64,000 bases of DNA from Euleptes europaea (lineage: Eukaryota; Chordata; Lepidosauria; Squamata; Sphaerodactylidae). Shown piece after piece: positions 1 to 10,914 of this stretch. The stretch lies in assembly GCF_029931775.1 (NCBI RefSeq), contig NC_079325.1:53304286-53368285 (forward strand), given 5' to 3'. The notes beneath the pieces were generated by a model. That model did no database searches. It worked only from the letters and a program-made list of their open reading frames with translations, and was not told the DNA's origin. How positions within the stretch are numbered: the first letter of the stretch is position 1; every line of letters begins with the position of its first letter. Both the position numbers and the translations under genes were made by a program.

Positions 1-1314
1 GCTAGCACACTGCTGTCTCAGAAGATTCCAGGCTCACAGGAGGTCATTGGAATGTTTGAACCTGGTATAAACCCTCTCATGGCTGGACCAGAACAGCCTG
101 GAGAAGCACTTGAGGAACCACCACAGCAGTAGGGCCATGCCCTCCTTGTAAAGACTAAAAAGAGAAACTAAAAATAAATTGCTGTGGGATCATGGGAGTG
201 TGCCTTTGTTAAGAACTTATAAAGACACGCTAATAGCACTATGAAGAATATGACACCTGCATGTGCACTCTGAAAGCTGACAGGACCAAAACATGCATGA
301 TGTGGTGAATAAGAACCTAAGAAAAACCCTGCTGGATCTGACCAGCGGTCCATCTAGTCCAGCATCCTGTCTCACACAGCGGCCAGCCAGTACCTCTGAA
401 GATCCAACAACAGGGCATAGAGGTCTAGGCCTTCCCCTGATGTTGCCTCCCAGCACTGGGATTCTGACTGCCTCTGAATGTGGAGGTTCCAGAGCTAGTA
501 GCCACTGATAGACCTCTCCACGAATCTGTCCAATCACCTTTTAAAGTGGTTTATAAGAACATAATCCTTGATCAGATCTTCTTTCCCCATCACCACCACT
601 TTAGAGGAGCAGCTGAAGGTCCCGTTTTGGTCTGAGCATCAGAACTAGTGCCAGGGGATTTCTCCTGATGCCCTGGTGCTCTTCCACACCCGGGGATGCA
701 GCTTCAACAATTTAGGTCCTAGCTGTGATGCTGCTGGGGTGGGGCCTCTACCTCCTTTAGCACCCCTTCACCAATCAAATTAGCAGATGCTCTTTTTCCT
801 CCAAGGAGCTCAAGGTTGTGTTCTCCCTTCCCCATTTTATCTATCACAATAACCCAGTGAGGTGGGCAAAGCTGAGAGGGACAGTGACAGGTCCACGGTC
901 AGCAAAAAGTTTCCTAGCAGAGCACGAATTTGAACTCAGTGCTTAGTTTGACACTCAGTTTTCCATCTGCCCTTTGCCATCATATAAAAGTAAAGCTTAG
1001 AGGGAAATGAAAGGGAGCTGAAACAAGAGATCCCACAGGAGCTCCGACATCACTTCTCTTTTCCTTTGCCTATCCCGTTCTTCCCAAGCAAGAGCAGCCA
1101 GGAGGGGGAAAGGATCCTATCCTGCTTGGGGCCCAGCCAGAGAGGGATTTAGCCTCTCTGTGTCCTGTCCTCACTGGCAGAGGGAGACCCCAGGGGAATG
1201 GGAGCAGGGTGTATCAAAGTTTTCTTCTATGGAATAGTAAACTGCTTCAAGACAGAGAGAGGGGACAGCAACCTCCAGTATCAGCACCACCACCCAGCAC
1301 TAGCGGCATTTTAC
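1..1314 (-). other. DYNC2I2 intron 2 (partial)
   Basis: No further DYNC2I2 exon is visible here. 300-535 is an old interspersed retroposon piece (beginning near ctggatctgaccagcggtcc) also seen at 5130-5290, 10045-10245 and 63910-64000. 770-960 has a weak, ancient SINE-like look (gtgaggtgggcaaagctgag). I see nothing else of note. Confidence 0.6.
300..535 (+). repeat. Unclassified interspersed retroposon fragment
   Basis: Shares words such as 'ggtccatctagtccagcatc' and 'ctctgaatgtggaggttcc' with 5130-5290 and 10045-10245, so it is a dispersed family. This text is common in reptile genomes; I cannot assign the class with certainty. Confidence 0.55.
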
Positions 1315-4300
1315 CGTCTCATTCTGGTCTAGCCAATCCACTTCAAAGCCATCAAAGGCGTGGCTTCTCCAGTTCTTGTTGAGCTCCCTGATCACCACCT
1401 CTTCCACATTCTGCAGGAAGGAGAGCAGAGCGGCATAATCCACAGGTGCTGCTGGCTGAAGTCCCGTGGCTTGGAGGTTCTCTTCGCCTGTGTCTGTCTG
1501 CACGCCGGCATCTTGGAAGCTGTAGGACTGCGTTACAGCTTCTGTCGTGGATATCAACCCAGTCTGGGTGCTCTTCTAGGAAAGTTAATATTAGAAGTGC
1601 ACAGTCAAACTGAAAAGATTCCATCCTGGGTAACTTTCTCTCTAGTTCAGACCTCCCATGTCCATTATGGCTTCCTGAACACAATACTCCAAGTGAGGTC
1701 TAACCAGAGCAGAGTAAAGTGATACCATCACTTCACATGATCTGGACACTATACTTCTGTTGATGCAGCCCAAAAACCCAATCGCCTTTTTAGCTAGTGC
1801 ATGATACTGCTGACTCATGTTCAGTATATTGTCTACTAAGACTCCTAGGTCCTTTTTGCATGTAGTACTGCCAAGACAAGTCTCCCCCATTCTATAATTA
1901 TCCATTTGATTTTTCCTACCTAAGTGCAGAACTTTACATTTATCTCTGCTGGAATTCATTTTATTAGTTTTAGCCCAGTTTTCCAGCCTGTCAAGATCAT
2001 CCTGCATTTGCTCCCCTCCCAATTTAGTACCATCTGAAAATGTAATGAGCATCCCCTCTATCCCTTCATCCAAATCATGTAAAAAGATGTTGAACATCAC
2101 AGGGCCCAGGTCTGGCCCCTGAGGCACTCCAGTTTTCACTCCTCTATGCTTTGTTGCCACCTGGTTCCTAATGCCCTATTAACTTCCTGCACAGAAAAGA
2201 GACCCAAACAACAGGGAAAGGGAGAAAATCTCTAATCTAAGCCAAATGTTGACGAAGAGTTAATTGTACATTAAAAGCCATTGTGCTTTCTTTTAATATA
2301 TTTTAATGTTTTTAATATAGATATCAGCGCCTTAAAAGAAATATATTCCTATAAATTATTGAGTCTTTTTCCACCCAACCTTTGGGTACCCATCTTTGGT
2401 TTTAGGTTGGGTCTTTCCTTCCCCCTTTTGTTTTTTGTGAGTTATTTGTACACACATTTGGACCAGGGGGCATCATCCCCCTTCCAGATTTAAGGCTTTC
2501 ACACTGACTGAATTTGCTCATAGTAACATCCACACTGGGATGTCTGCAACTTACAGCACCCTGAAGTTACAAACTGACAAAGGTGGTAGAATCAAATCCT
2601 GAGCTTCTTTGGAAAACCTTGCTTTGCTTCGCTAGTTGAACCACGTGAGCTGCCTGAATTGGACCCAAAGATCTTGAGTCCCCAACAAAAGAAAGCTCTG
2701 AAGCAGCATCCAGCTATACAGCAAAGGGGGAAATTACAGGGTCTGTGTCTACACCTGGTGGTCAAAAGAATGTACTGCTAAGCCACAGAACAAAACAAGC
2801 CGGGTTGGATTTTATAAGCAATCACAATTGCGTTTGGTGAAAGGCAAACAGTAATCACTACAACAATTCCCTCTGTTCTATACTAAACATTTTATTTCCA
2901 CAAAGCCATTTAATCTACACACTTTAGGGGAGGGGCCGTGGCTCAGGGGTAGAGCATCTGCTTGGCATGCAGAAGGTCCCAGGTCCAATCACTGGCATCT
3001 CCAGTTTAAGGGACTAGGCAAGTAAGTGGTGTGAAAGACCTCTGCCTGAGACCCTGGAGAGCCGCTGCTGGTCTGAGTAGACTATACTGACTTCGATGGA
3101 CCAAGAGTCTGCTTCAGTATAAGGCAGCTTCATATGTTCATGTGCACACAAAGTGATGCAGTACAGCTAATAAAACTATAAGGTGGGATTCCCCAGTTTA
3201 AATTTAAGCTCTGCCGAGAAACCATCAGCCAATCAAACAAGCCATTGTCTCCAATGTGTAACATTAGTTAACAAGTCATTATTATCATTTATAACAAAAC
3301 AGGGTTGTTGTAAGGAAAGGAATATTACTGAGATAATCAATATTAAATGTTTGGTGCACTGAAAGAATGTACTATTTAAACGCCCTGACCATGATAGCCC
3401 AGGCTAGCCTAATCTTGTCAGATCTCGGACAGTACCGTAAGTAGGGTTGGCCCTGGTCAGTATGGGAGACCACCAAGGAAGTCCAGGGTCACTATGCCCA
3501 CAGGCTCACAGAACTGTTCCTTCCCCAGTTAACAGTTTTGTGCAAGACAAAAATGTCCACTGTTTCCGGCCCAGCAGAAGTGGGCTTATAATGTAAATAA
3601 ATAAATAAAATATCCTAAAATCCACATGGCAAAAGAAAAATCATTGTCCTAGCATATAATTTAGAAGCCTGATACCTTCCCTTGAGCTTTGGCTGCTTAT
3701 TTCTCCAGGCTCCATTTAACGTCCTCTTCAAAAAAAAAAAAAAAACCAACAGGGGGCTACTCAGCTCAGTTAAAATGAAAGAATCCTACTGCGGGACTGG
3801 TGACATTTTTTTTTAACCACTACAGCCGATTACAAAGCAGTATTTGTAGGGGGGGGGGTCTCATGCATCGCTGACCACTCCCTCTTTGGTTCAGAAGCTC
3901 CACATGTTCACTGGCGCATGCAGAAATTTACTCCGAGTAATCCCAAATACTCCAGGAATTTATTCATGGGGGCGGGATCACTGTGCAGAGTGATTTGAGA
4001 ATTTGACTGCAATTACTGTGCATTGAGAGAGCAGCATATCTAACGGAAACAACCTATGAATAAAAGGCCCAAAACTGCTTCCCCAGTAATCTCATTCCCT
4101 GTAGTTAGTGGTCCTCTGATGCATCTCTAGAGATCGCACAAGTTAATTAATAAATAATGGGACACAAGAAATACTCCAGTTAGTTGGCTGCGATTTGATG
4201 GCCCTTTCCAGCACCACCACAGTCCCCTAAGAACGAACCAACACCCAAGAAATGCCCTTTGTCCAAACTGTTTCTGTGACTCACTTTAAAACCCCAAATG

Positions 4301-5477
4301 CATCCACTCCCTGGTTCTGTGCTTTATATTTATTAACTACCCGACTGTGTGGGAGAGGGGGGAGCCCAAACACATAATGGGCGGCCAACCAGTCCTTTAA
4401 TCTGGAAGTGTTCAGTCCCATATTCATGTGTATTGTGGGGACAAGAGCTTGGTTGCAGTTTCTTAGGAATGAAAGGCACCTTTACATGAGACCAAAGGCC
4501 AGCCTTTCCTTCTCTCCCCTTCCCCCAAGGATAGTTTTTTTCAAAATATTGTCGAAGGCTTTCACGGTCAGAGTTCATTGGTTCTTGTAGGTTATCCGGG
4601 CTGTGTGACCGTGGTCTTGGAATTTTCTTTCCTGACGTTTCGCCAGCAGCTGTGGCCGGCATCTTCAGAGGAGTAACACTGAAGGACTGTGTCTCTCAGT
4701 GTCAAGGGTGTAGGAATAGTTTTTTTCGTCTGCACACATGGCGTGCTTTCAAGGCATTCTCAACCTGCCCTGCTTTGGGTGCACCAGGGTTTAAGTTGTG
4801 TCATGGAAAACAGGCAGAACAAAGGACTCATTCAAATGTACCTAAGAAAATCAGACAAAAAGTCCCACGGGATCTACCACCAGCCAAGCAGATGTGTCCA
4901 GAAAGCTGCATGCTGGCAACAACTTTCCCCCATTGTTTGCACACCTTCCCTACCTCAGCAGAAAGAAGTTCCGTTGATGGTTATCACAATTAAGAAATGG
5001 AGATTGACCTGAATTGACTTAACACTTTATAGGAACATTTGAATGGTTAGTTACTTTGGCAGCCAAACCAGCGGAAAAAGCAGGTATGAAATATAATAAA
5101 TCGCTAAACGTTACAGCGGCTTTACAGGACTGACCAAAAGTCCATCTAAGCCAAGCATCCTGTTTGCAACAGATGCTCCTGGTAACCCACAAGCTAGGCA
5201 AGGCATGAAAGCCTTTCCCCAATGTCTCTCCCCTCCCCATCAATTGGCATCCAGAGGTAGACTGCCTCTGCACATGGAGGTTCCATTATTAGCTAATCAA
5301 GATTCACAGCTGCAGCGCAGCCTGCTCTCCTTTTCCTCTGGAGAAAAGCGCTCTCACCTCCTCGCAGCGGGCTCCCCAGCCTTTCCTCCACACCGACTCC
5401 ACATCCACCCCGCTCACGGCCGAATCCCCCAACATCCCGACCAACGGCTTCCGAGGCGGCGAAGGCCCGGTTGCCAT
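1315..5477 (-). CDS. DYNC2I2: DYNC2I2 (WDR34), dynein-2 intermediate chain 2; exons 1-2 of a gene running off the left edge
   Basis: Intermediate chain of cytoplasmic dynein-2, the motor of retrograde intraflagellar transport in cilia. Two coding exons are visible. Exon 1 is complement(5358..5477), 40 codons from ATG (MATGPSPPRK...) to a GAG|GTGAGA donor. Exon 2 is complement(1315..1575), 87 codons, with a TTCCTAG acceptor and an ACG|GTAAAA donor. Both junctions are phase 0. Exon 2 encodes VIRELNKNWRSHAFDGFEVDW, nearly identical to the human segment as I remember it. The splice forms KSTQTG, followed about 20 residues later by GVQTD; TQT-type motifs bind the LC8 light chain DYNLL in this family. 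The WD40 propeller exons lie beyond position 1. The frame stays open 59 codons upstream of the chosen ATG, but human protein also begins MAT. Position left of SET on the opposite strand matches human gene order. Intron 1 (1576-5357) carries a CR1 fragment, a tRNA-SINE and a 5S-SINE. Confidence 0.93.
1665..2157 (-). mobile_element. CR1 LINE fragment (3' end of reverse transcriptase)
   Basis: The minus strand encodes GVKTGVPQGPDLGPVMFNIF, then KCKVLHLGRKNQ, KDLGVLVDNILNMSQQ, and SALVRPHLEYCVQ, the C-terminal half of a CR1-clade ORF2 reverse transcriptase in the usual order. The catalytic box reads FSDGTKLGG where CR1 normally has FADDTKLGG, so this is a decayed, 5'-truncated copy. It lies in DYNC2I2 intron 1 on the same strand. 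Confidence 0.9.
2926..3145 (+). repeat. tRNA-derived SINE (gtggctcag type)
   Basis: Begins with a tRNA-like head (gtggctcaggggtagagc; B-box-like tcccaggtccaatcactg) and continues into a body ending 'aaggcagcttcatatgttca'. Other copies or pieces lie at 11928-12358, 22191-22376, 32326-32538, 36787-36890, 52973-53374 and 61800-61891. Confidence 0.8.
3379..3510 (+). repeat. 5S rRNA-derived SINE (3'-truncated or decayed)
   Basis: Shows the 5S-like order 'caggctagcctaatcttgtc', 'gggagaccaccaaggaagtc', followed by 'cagggtcactatg'. More diverged than the copies at 39029 and 46264. Confidence 0.7.
4540..4705 (+). repeat. Unclassified reptilian interspersed repeat
   Basis: Contains 'attgtcgaaggctttcacgg', 'cctgacgtttcgccagcagc' and 'ggcatcttcagaggagtaac', words that recur in many lizard sequences. 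Class unknown to me; possibly the 3' end of a non-LTR or Penelope-like element. Confidence 0.5.
5130..5292 (+). repeat. Unclassified interspersed retroposon fragment
   Basis: Same family as 300-535: 'aaaagtccatctaagccaag' and 'ctgcctctgcacatggaggt'. It abuts the 3' side of DYNC2I2 exon 1, within intron 1. Confidence 0.5.
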
Positions 5478-5870
5478 AGAAACCGAAGCGCCCGCTAGAG
5501 TCCGAAATCTGCGGCGCGTCGAAGTTGCGTCACCATGGAGCGACGCGGGGAGGCAAACGGCGCGGAAGTCGCCATCATGCCCAAGGGACACGAAATCGGA
5601 TGGGGTTTGCCCTTGGGCGCCAACTTTATTACGGGCGCGAATTTTCTCTTCCACCGTCGGCGGCCAGCCGTCGCTCTATCTAGGGCGGCGTTGAGCTTTC
5701 AGAGGGGATGCTGAATTTAACCTACCGAAGGACGAGGGAGACTGAATCGCTGTTTTGAAATCTAGGCCAGACGTTGGGAGGATGCCAGCACTAAAGATGG
5801 CGTCCGTAATGGGCCCGCTTATGGCGTCGAAGCAAATGGCGCACTAGAGAGGAATCCTTATGAGAAGCCA
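5350..5870 (-). promoter_or_regulatory. CpG-rich DYNC2I2 promoter and exon 1 region
   Basis: CpG density rises sharply here against AT-richer flanks and surrounds DYNC2I2 exon 1. It includes 'gtcggcggccagccgtcgct' near 5655 and several 'aagatggcg / caaatggcg' words (5795-5840), which resemble YY1 sites (AAGATGGCG). No TATA box is evident on the minus strand. The exact start site cannot be set. Confidence 0.65.
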
Positions 5871-6246
5871 CACAAGGGCACTAATAGATAATGTGCTTTT
5901 CTGTGGGTCCAAGGAGACGCACACACTGCAACCATTTATGTTCGCCAAGAAGGGGTGCCCATTTTCTGGTCATCAGTTTTAATTTGCCTTTTTGAGAGAG
6001 GCGTTTTTCTCCTTTTGAGTATTCGCATGTGCGCTACGGTTTATTTATTTAAAATAACAATACACCGCCCCTCAGCAAGTGTTTCCCAAGGTGGCTTGCT
6101 GTAAATGATACAAGTGTATGCATTTAAACATAAAAATCTCTAAAACTACAATAGTTTGAAACCACCAAATAAAATCCAATAGTCAAAAAGTCAGCAGAGA
6201 AACAAATATAAACAGCAAAACACACACTTTCCTATTGAAAAACATG

Positions 6247-6635
6247 GTGTGGTGTAATGGTTAGAGTGTCAGGCTACAATCTGGGAGACCCAGGTTCAAA
6301 TGCTGCTCTGGCAGAGAACTTTGCTGGGTGACCTTGGGCCAGTCACACATAGAGTTGCCAGATCTCGGTTGGGAAATACCTGGAGATTTTTGGGGCAGAG
6401 CCTGAGAAGGGTGGGATTTGGAGAGGGGAGGGACTTCAATGCCATAGAGTCCAATTGCCAAAGTGGCCATTTTCTACTGGTGAAATGATCTCTGTCTGCT
6501 GGAGATCAGTTGTAATAGCAGGAGACTCCAGCCACCTAGTCACACACTAGGGTTGTTGTGAGGATGAACTGGAGGGGAGAATGATGTAAGTCGCTTTGGG
6601 TCCCCACAAAGGTGGGGTGTGAATTAATAAAACTA
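6247..6635 (+). repeat. tRNA-derived SINE interrupted by a hAT miniature element
   Basis: The head has 'gtggtgtaatggttagagtg' and 'gacccaggttcaaatgctgc', the body 'gtgaccttgggccagtcaca' and 'agggttgttgtgaggatgaa'. It is split at 6350-6538 by a hAT element, with GTCACACA on both sides. This SINE type is widespread here: 15342, 25944, 37700, 43640, 51322 and 63022. Confidence 0.85.
6350..6538 (-). mobile_element. hAT miniature element (TAGGGTTGCCA family)
   Basis: Ends TAGAGTTGCCA / CCACCTA with an 8-bp duplication GTCACACA (6342-6349 and 6539-6546). The interior carries the family's self-complementary words (gatctc...ggagatcagt). It sits inside the SINE at 6247-6635. Strand is set relative to the 8593 copy. 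Confidence 0.85.
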
Positions 6636-6827
6636 GATATGCCTGGGGCATGGTAAATTGCTGTGGACAGCTGAGATGCCATTCTTGGCAAGGTCCTGCC
6701 TCTACTGGCCTCTCACATATCCCCAAAACAGCTGTTTATGATTCATACCACAATCCAAGTCTTTAGCAGGACCATCCTGGACAAAGATACACCCTCCTAA
6801 ACACACTGAAGTCAGTGGCTCTCTTAG

Positions 6828-6983
6828 TAGGGTTGCCAACTCCAGGTTAGGAAATACCAGGAGATTTTGGGGGTGGAGCCTGAGGAGAGCGGGGTTTCTC
6901 CAGGTGAACTGATCTCGTATCTGTTGGAGATCAGTTGTAATAGCAGGAGATCTCCAGCCACCACCTGGAGGTTGGCAAACCTA
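6828..6983 (-). mobile_element. hAT miniature element, internally deleted copy
   Basis: Runs from TAGGGTTGCCAACTCC to GGTTGGCAAACCTA. About 50 bp of the usual interior is missing. The target duplication is not clear. Confidence 0.75.
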
Positions 6984-7017
6984 CCCCTCCTTTTTCTGTT
7001 TTGTTCCTATACCTACT

Positions 7018-7215
7018 CTGACATGGAAGCTTGCTGGGTAACCTTGGGTCAGTCACTCTCTCTGCTTTACCTACCTCACAGGGTTGCTGTTGTATTCCCA
7101 GTGATGTATTAAGAGTTTGAAAAGTTACTCAGTTTTACCATCACAAGTGCGGTAACCCCCAATGTTGAAACCTGCTTTGGGTCACCATTGGAGAGAAAAG
7201 TGGAGTATAAATGAA
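7018..7215 (+). repeat. tRNA-SINE 3' part
   Basis: Holds 'catggaagcttgctgggtaa', 'ccttgggtcagtcactctct' and 'cctacctcacagggttgctg', the body of the same SINE type as 6247; the tRNA head is missing. Confidence 0.65.
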
Positions 7216-7240
7216 TTATATATTGAATGCATTGTAACTC

Positions 7241-7440
7241 CTGACCTGAATAGCCCAGGCTATCCTGAACTCATCAGATCTCAGAAGCTAAACAGGGTGA
7301 GACCTGATTAGTATTTGGATGGGAGACCACCGAGAAGTCCAGGGTTGCTACATAGAGGCAGAGAGCGGCAAACCACCTCTGACTGTGTCTTGCCTTGAAA
7401 ACGCTACAGGATGCCATAACTCAGCTGCGACTGTTACCAC
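7241..7440 (+). repeat. 5S rRNA-derived SINE
   Basis: Carries 'cagatctcagaagctaaaca' and 'gtatttggatgggagaccac', corresponding to the 3' half of 5S rRNA, then the common tail 'aaaccacctctgactgtgtc' and 'atgccataactcagctgcga'. Confidence 0.85.
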
Positions 7441-8592
7441 CCCCCCACACACAAACACATTAACATATATTCAGATTAACGTGGGGAATTAGCTTGTGTG
7501 TTTGTGCAGGGCATGACAAACCGGGCTCTTTTACCTAAAGAGGTAGCTGTGAGTAGCAAGTCTTCAGTAGGAAAAGGATGACATAGACTAAATTTAAAAG
7601 GAATATAGAGATTAGTTAAGGTTTTGGTACAATAGTGTGGGGAACTTATCCTAAACAACTACTAGCAGTACTAAACCATAGCACAGACACATTCCTTATC
7701 CCAGTGAATATACTGAATATAGCAACAACAAACAAACCTTCAACAGAGCTACTCCAGTTTGGAGCAGGATTTAATCTTTTAGCTAAAGGTGTGCATGTGG
7801 AGAAAATGGGAAATAGGAGAGAGAAAAAGTGAAAACAGTTGGAACAGAGCAGAGAGGAACAAAGTGTGTGGTGGTGCAAGTGTGGTTTGGAAAAAATTGG
7901 GGGGGGGATCTAGAGAGAGAGCAAAGAGTACCTGTCCTATTCTGCAAAGAAATCCGATGAAAGAATGAGGGATCTATTGTGTGTTGGGAGCCATTGTTGC
8001 AGTTCACTTGGTATCCAGGATCAGACTCCCATTACTGGCTCTAAAGCCAAGCTAATTATACTGTTTTTGGACCATAGCATAAAATGAGTTCTTTTCAGGA
8101 AGCAAAAGATTGTGGCAGAGGATAAAGGAATACTTGAGAGTTGGACAACGAATCAGGAACAAAAACTAGAAAACTGACTAAAAGGTACCGGGGAAGTGCA
8201 TCAAGAAGGGAAGTTTCTGATTAAATTATCATTGCAGATTACAAAATTGGAGACGTGAAGCTAAATCATATATTTGGCAGGAATTTTGGGGACAATGGGA
8301 AGATTTGAAACAGAGGTTCCTGACTGTTACAGGGCACTTAACATTCAAATCATGTTAATAGTCAGTGATTGCCTATCATGTAAAAGACAATACAGGAAGA
8401 GGGAACTTTTGTCTTCTAGCCTGGTGTGGCTTAATTGCTGTCTTCCTGTTGGCACTCCCTGATGTCTCCCAAAAAGGCTTCCTTGGAAGCATTCCCTGTG
8501 GTGGTGGTTGCTGGATCCTCTGCTGAGCTCACGGCTGCAAGGTTCTCCTTGAGATACAAAACATGGCAGTTGCTCCCCATATTCTGTGTGTG

Positions 8593-8802
8593 TAGGGTTG
8601 CCAACTTCCAGGTAGTAGCAGGAGATTTCCTGCTATTACAACTAATCTCCAGCCAATAGAGATAAGTTCACCTGAAGAAAATGGCCACCTTTGGCAACTG
8701 GACTCTATGGCATTGAAGTCCCTCTCCTCCCCAAACCCTGCCCTTCTATGGCTCTGCCCCAAAAACCTCCCACTGGTTGTGAAGAGGGACCTGGCAACCC
8801 TA
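8593..8802 (+). mobile_element. hAT miniature element (TAGGGTTGCCA family)
   Basis: Full-length 210-bp copy, TAGGGTTGCCA to GGCAACCCTA, with the 8-bp duplication TGTGTGTG at 8585-8592 and 8803-8810. No transposase is encoded. In one frame it translates as a recurring peptide ([19 protein letters not shown]) that is only the repeat read as protein. Confidence 0.92.
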
Positions 8803-9456
8803 TGTGTGTGCCTCCTGGGACTTGCTTATGGTGTTACACTTGCAGTACATCCATTCAGGCTGGGGAGGAGTGTGTGCAGATGAAGGGGGGCAGCAACATT
8901 ACTTGATGGGGGGGGGACACCTTGAACCTATCTGGAAAATGTATGAATGGTGAATGGTGTTCCTGTTGCTGTTTTTCTCTAACAAATCCAACCCTATCCA
9001 CTGTGAGATTATACAGTCTATTCAACATCCCTGTGTTTTAAGAAAAGATCAGGCATTCTGTTCAGTTTTCTAACATGCTCTGCGCTTCAGACCCCAGTGC
9101 CGGGCAGAGTACTGCAAAAGCATCACACAGCAAGTGGAGAATAGCAACACACAACAGGTGTAATCATGGGGGGTGGGGAGTGGGAATGATCTCTGATGGG
9201 AGAACGGATGTGTGACAAGTGTGTCTTTATCTGCATTTGTGGAATGTTCATGGGGTGGATGAGCCTCCAAGGCCAGAAACAGAGGAGAAAGACTCTGTGT
9301 GACAGCCGAGAAATCTGCATTGTGAACAAGAACACCAATTGAAAGGGAAGGAGAAAAAGCAAACATGCAGCAGAGGAAGGGGTAAAGTATCATGGGTGGC
9401 GATAACGAAAAGTAGCAGAGAAGCCAACACACTGATTGTGGCACAAATGTTGCAGA

Positions 9457-9657
9457 TAGGGTTGCCAGCCTCCAGGTGGTGGCTGGAGATCTCCCATTAT
9501 TACAACTGTTCTCCAGGTGATAGAGATCAGTTCCCCTGGAGAAAATGGCTGCTTTGGCTAATAGGCTCTATGGTATTTCCCCTCTCCAAACCCCACCCTC
9601 CTCAGGTTCCACCCCCGAAATCTCCAGGTAATTCCCAACCCAGAGCTGGCAACCCTA
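9457..9657 (+). mobile_element. hAT miniature element (TAGGGTTGCCA family)
   Basis: TAGGGTTGCCAGCCTCC to GGCAACCCTA. The flanking 8-mers GTTGCAGA / GTTGGAGA agree at 7 of 8 positions. Confidence 0.88.
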
Positions 9658-9665
9658 GTTGGAGA

Positions 9666-9994
9666 GCATAGGAGACTGCTGAAAAGACATTGAGTCTAGA
9701 CATTAGGAAGAATTTTCTAACAGTTACAGCAGTTCCTCAGTGGAACAGCCTTCCTCGGGAGGTGGTAAGTGCTCCTTCCCTGGAGTTTTTTAAGCAGAGG
9801 CTAGATGGCCATCTGTCAGCAATGCTGATTATATGACCTTAGGCAGATGATGAGAGGGAGGGCATCTTGGCCATCTTCTGGGCATGCAGTAGGGGTCACT
9901 GGGGGTGGGGGGAAGATAGTTGTGAATTTCCTGCATTGTGCAGGGGGTTAGACTAGATGACCCTGGTGGTCCCTTACAACTCTATGATTCTATG
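9666..9994 (+). mobile_element. CR1-like LINE 3' end
   Basis: Holds 'ggaacagccttcctcgggag', 'gcagaggctagatggccatc' and ends 'caactctatgattctatg', the usual CR1 3' terminus with its short direct repeat. Non-coding 3' tail only. Confidence 0.8.
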
Positions 9995-10044
9995 AGTCAC
10001 AGATTATCTTTATTTCTATTGCACCGACAGCATACAGTGCCTTA

Positions 10045-10245
10045 GAACATAAGAGAAGCCTCCTGGATCAAACAAGGATCCATCACATCCAGCATTCTTT
10101 TTCAAGCAGTGGCCAAGGAGATGTCTCTGAATGCCTACAAGCAGGGTACAGACGTCAAAGCTTCTTCTCTGCTCTTGCCTCCCAGTGCTGGTATTCAGAG
10201 GGTTGCTTCCTCTGAACATGGAGCCTCCATCTAGGCCAGGGGCTG
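10045..10245 (+). repeat. Unclassified interspersed retroposon fragment
   Basis: Third copy of the family at 300-535: 'gaacataagagaagcctcct', 'ccatcacatccagcattc' and 'tctgaacatggagcctcca'. Confidence 0.5.
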
Positions 10246-10321
10246 ACTAATGGCGATTTGATTGGCTGTGCAGATTTTTAAAAATGTTGCTTTGGCAGCA
10301 GCTGCCACTACAGTTCAAGGA

Positions 10322-10429
10322 TCTGTGGTCTCTATGGCATTGAAGTCCCTCCCCTCTCTAAACCCCACCCTCCTCAGACTCCGCCCCAAAAACCTCCCGC
10401 CAGTGGCGAAGAGGAACCTGGCAACCCTA
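10322..10429 (+). mobile_element. hAT miniature element, right half only
   Basis: Starts inside the family consensus at 'ctctatggcattgaagtccc' and ends GGCAACCCTA. Its left side abuts a fragment (10258-10315, 'gctttggcagcagctgcc') related to the larger hAT repeat at 16745. Confidence 0.8.
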
Positions 10430-10538
10430 TATACAGCTCAAGGTGGAAACACTATCCATTATTTCCTGGTGATTCCACAGCAACCTCCATCCCACTCAAA
10501 CAAAAAAGTATCCAGTTAGCGCCTCAAGGGGTGCTGGT

Positions 10539-10747
10539 TAGGGTTGCCAACCTACAGGTGGCAGCTGGAGATCTCCGGCTATTACAACTGATCTCCAGCC
10601 GATAGAGATCAGTTCCCCTGGAGAAAATGGCCTCTTTGGCAACTGGACTGTATGGCATTGAAGTCCCTCCCCTCTCCAAACCCTGCCCTCCTCAGGCTCC
10701 GCCCCCAAAATCTCCAGGTATTTCCCAACCCGGAGCTGGCAGCCCTA
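10539..10747 (+). mobile_element. hAT miniature element (TAGGGTTGCCA family)
   Basis: 209 bp, TAGGGTTGCCAACC to GGCAGCCCTA, with the perfect 8-bp duplication GTGCTGGT at 10531-10538 and 10748-10755. Confidence 0.93.
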
Positions 10748-10914
10748 GTGCTGGTGGATCTCCCTACACACTGAGCTCTGTGGAGGAGGTTCCAAGGAGA
10801 ATCACAGCTTCAGTTCCCCAGTTTGGAATTGGTTCCTCGCTCAGGTAGAGGGGTTGCAGGCAAAGGTCTGTGTCATGCAATGGTTTGGGGTCAAAGGATA
10901 GACTCCCCCCCCCC

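Noticed and set aside
8691-8906. A recurring peptide ([20 protein letters not shown] and variants) in many places
   Set aside because: It looks like a small gene family but is the hAT miniature element read in one frame; it depends on repeat orientation and lacks any start or regulatory context.
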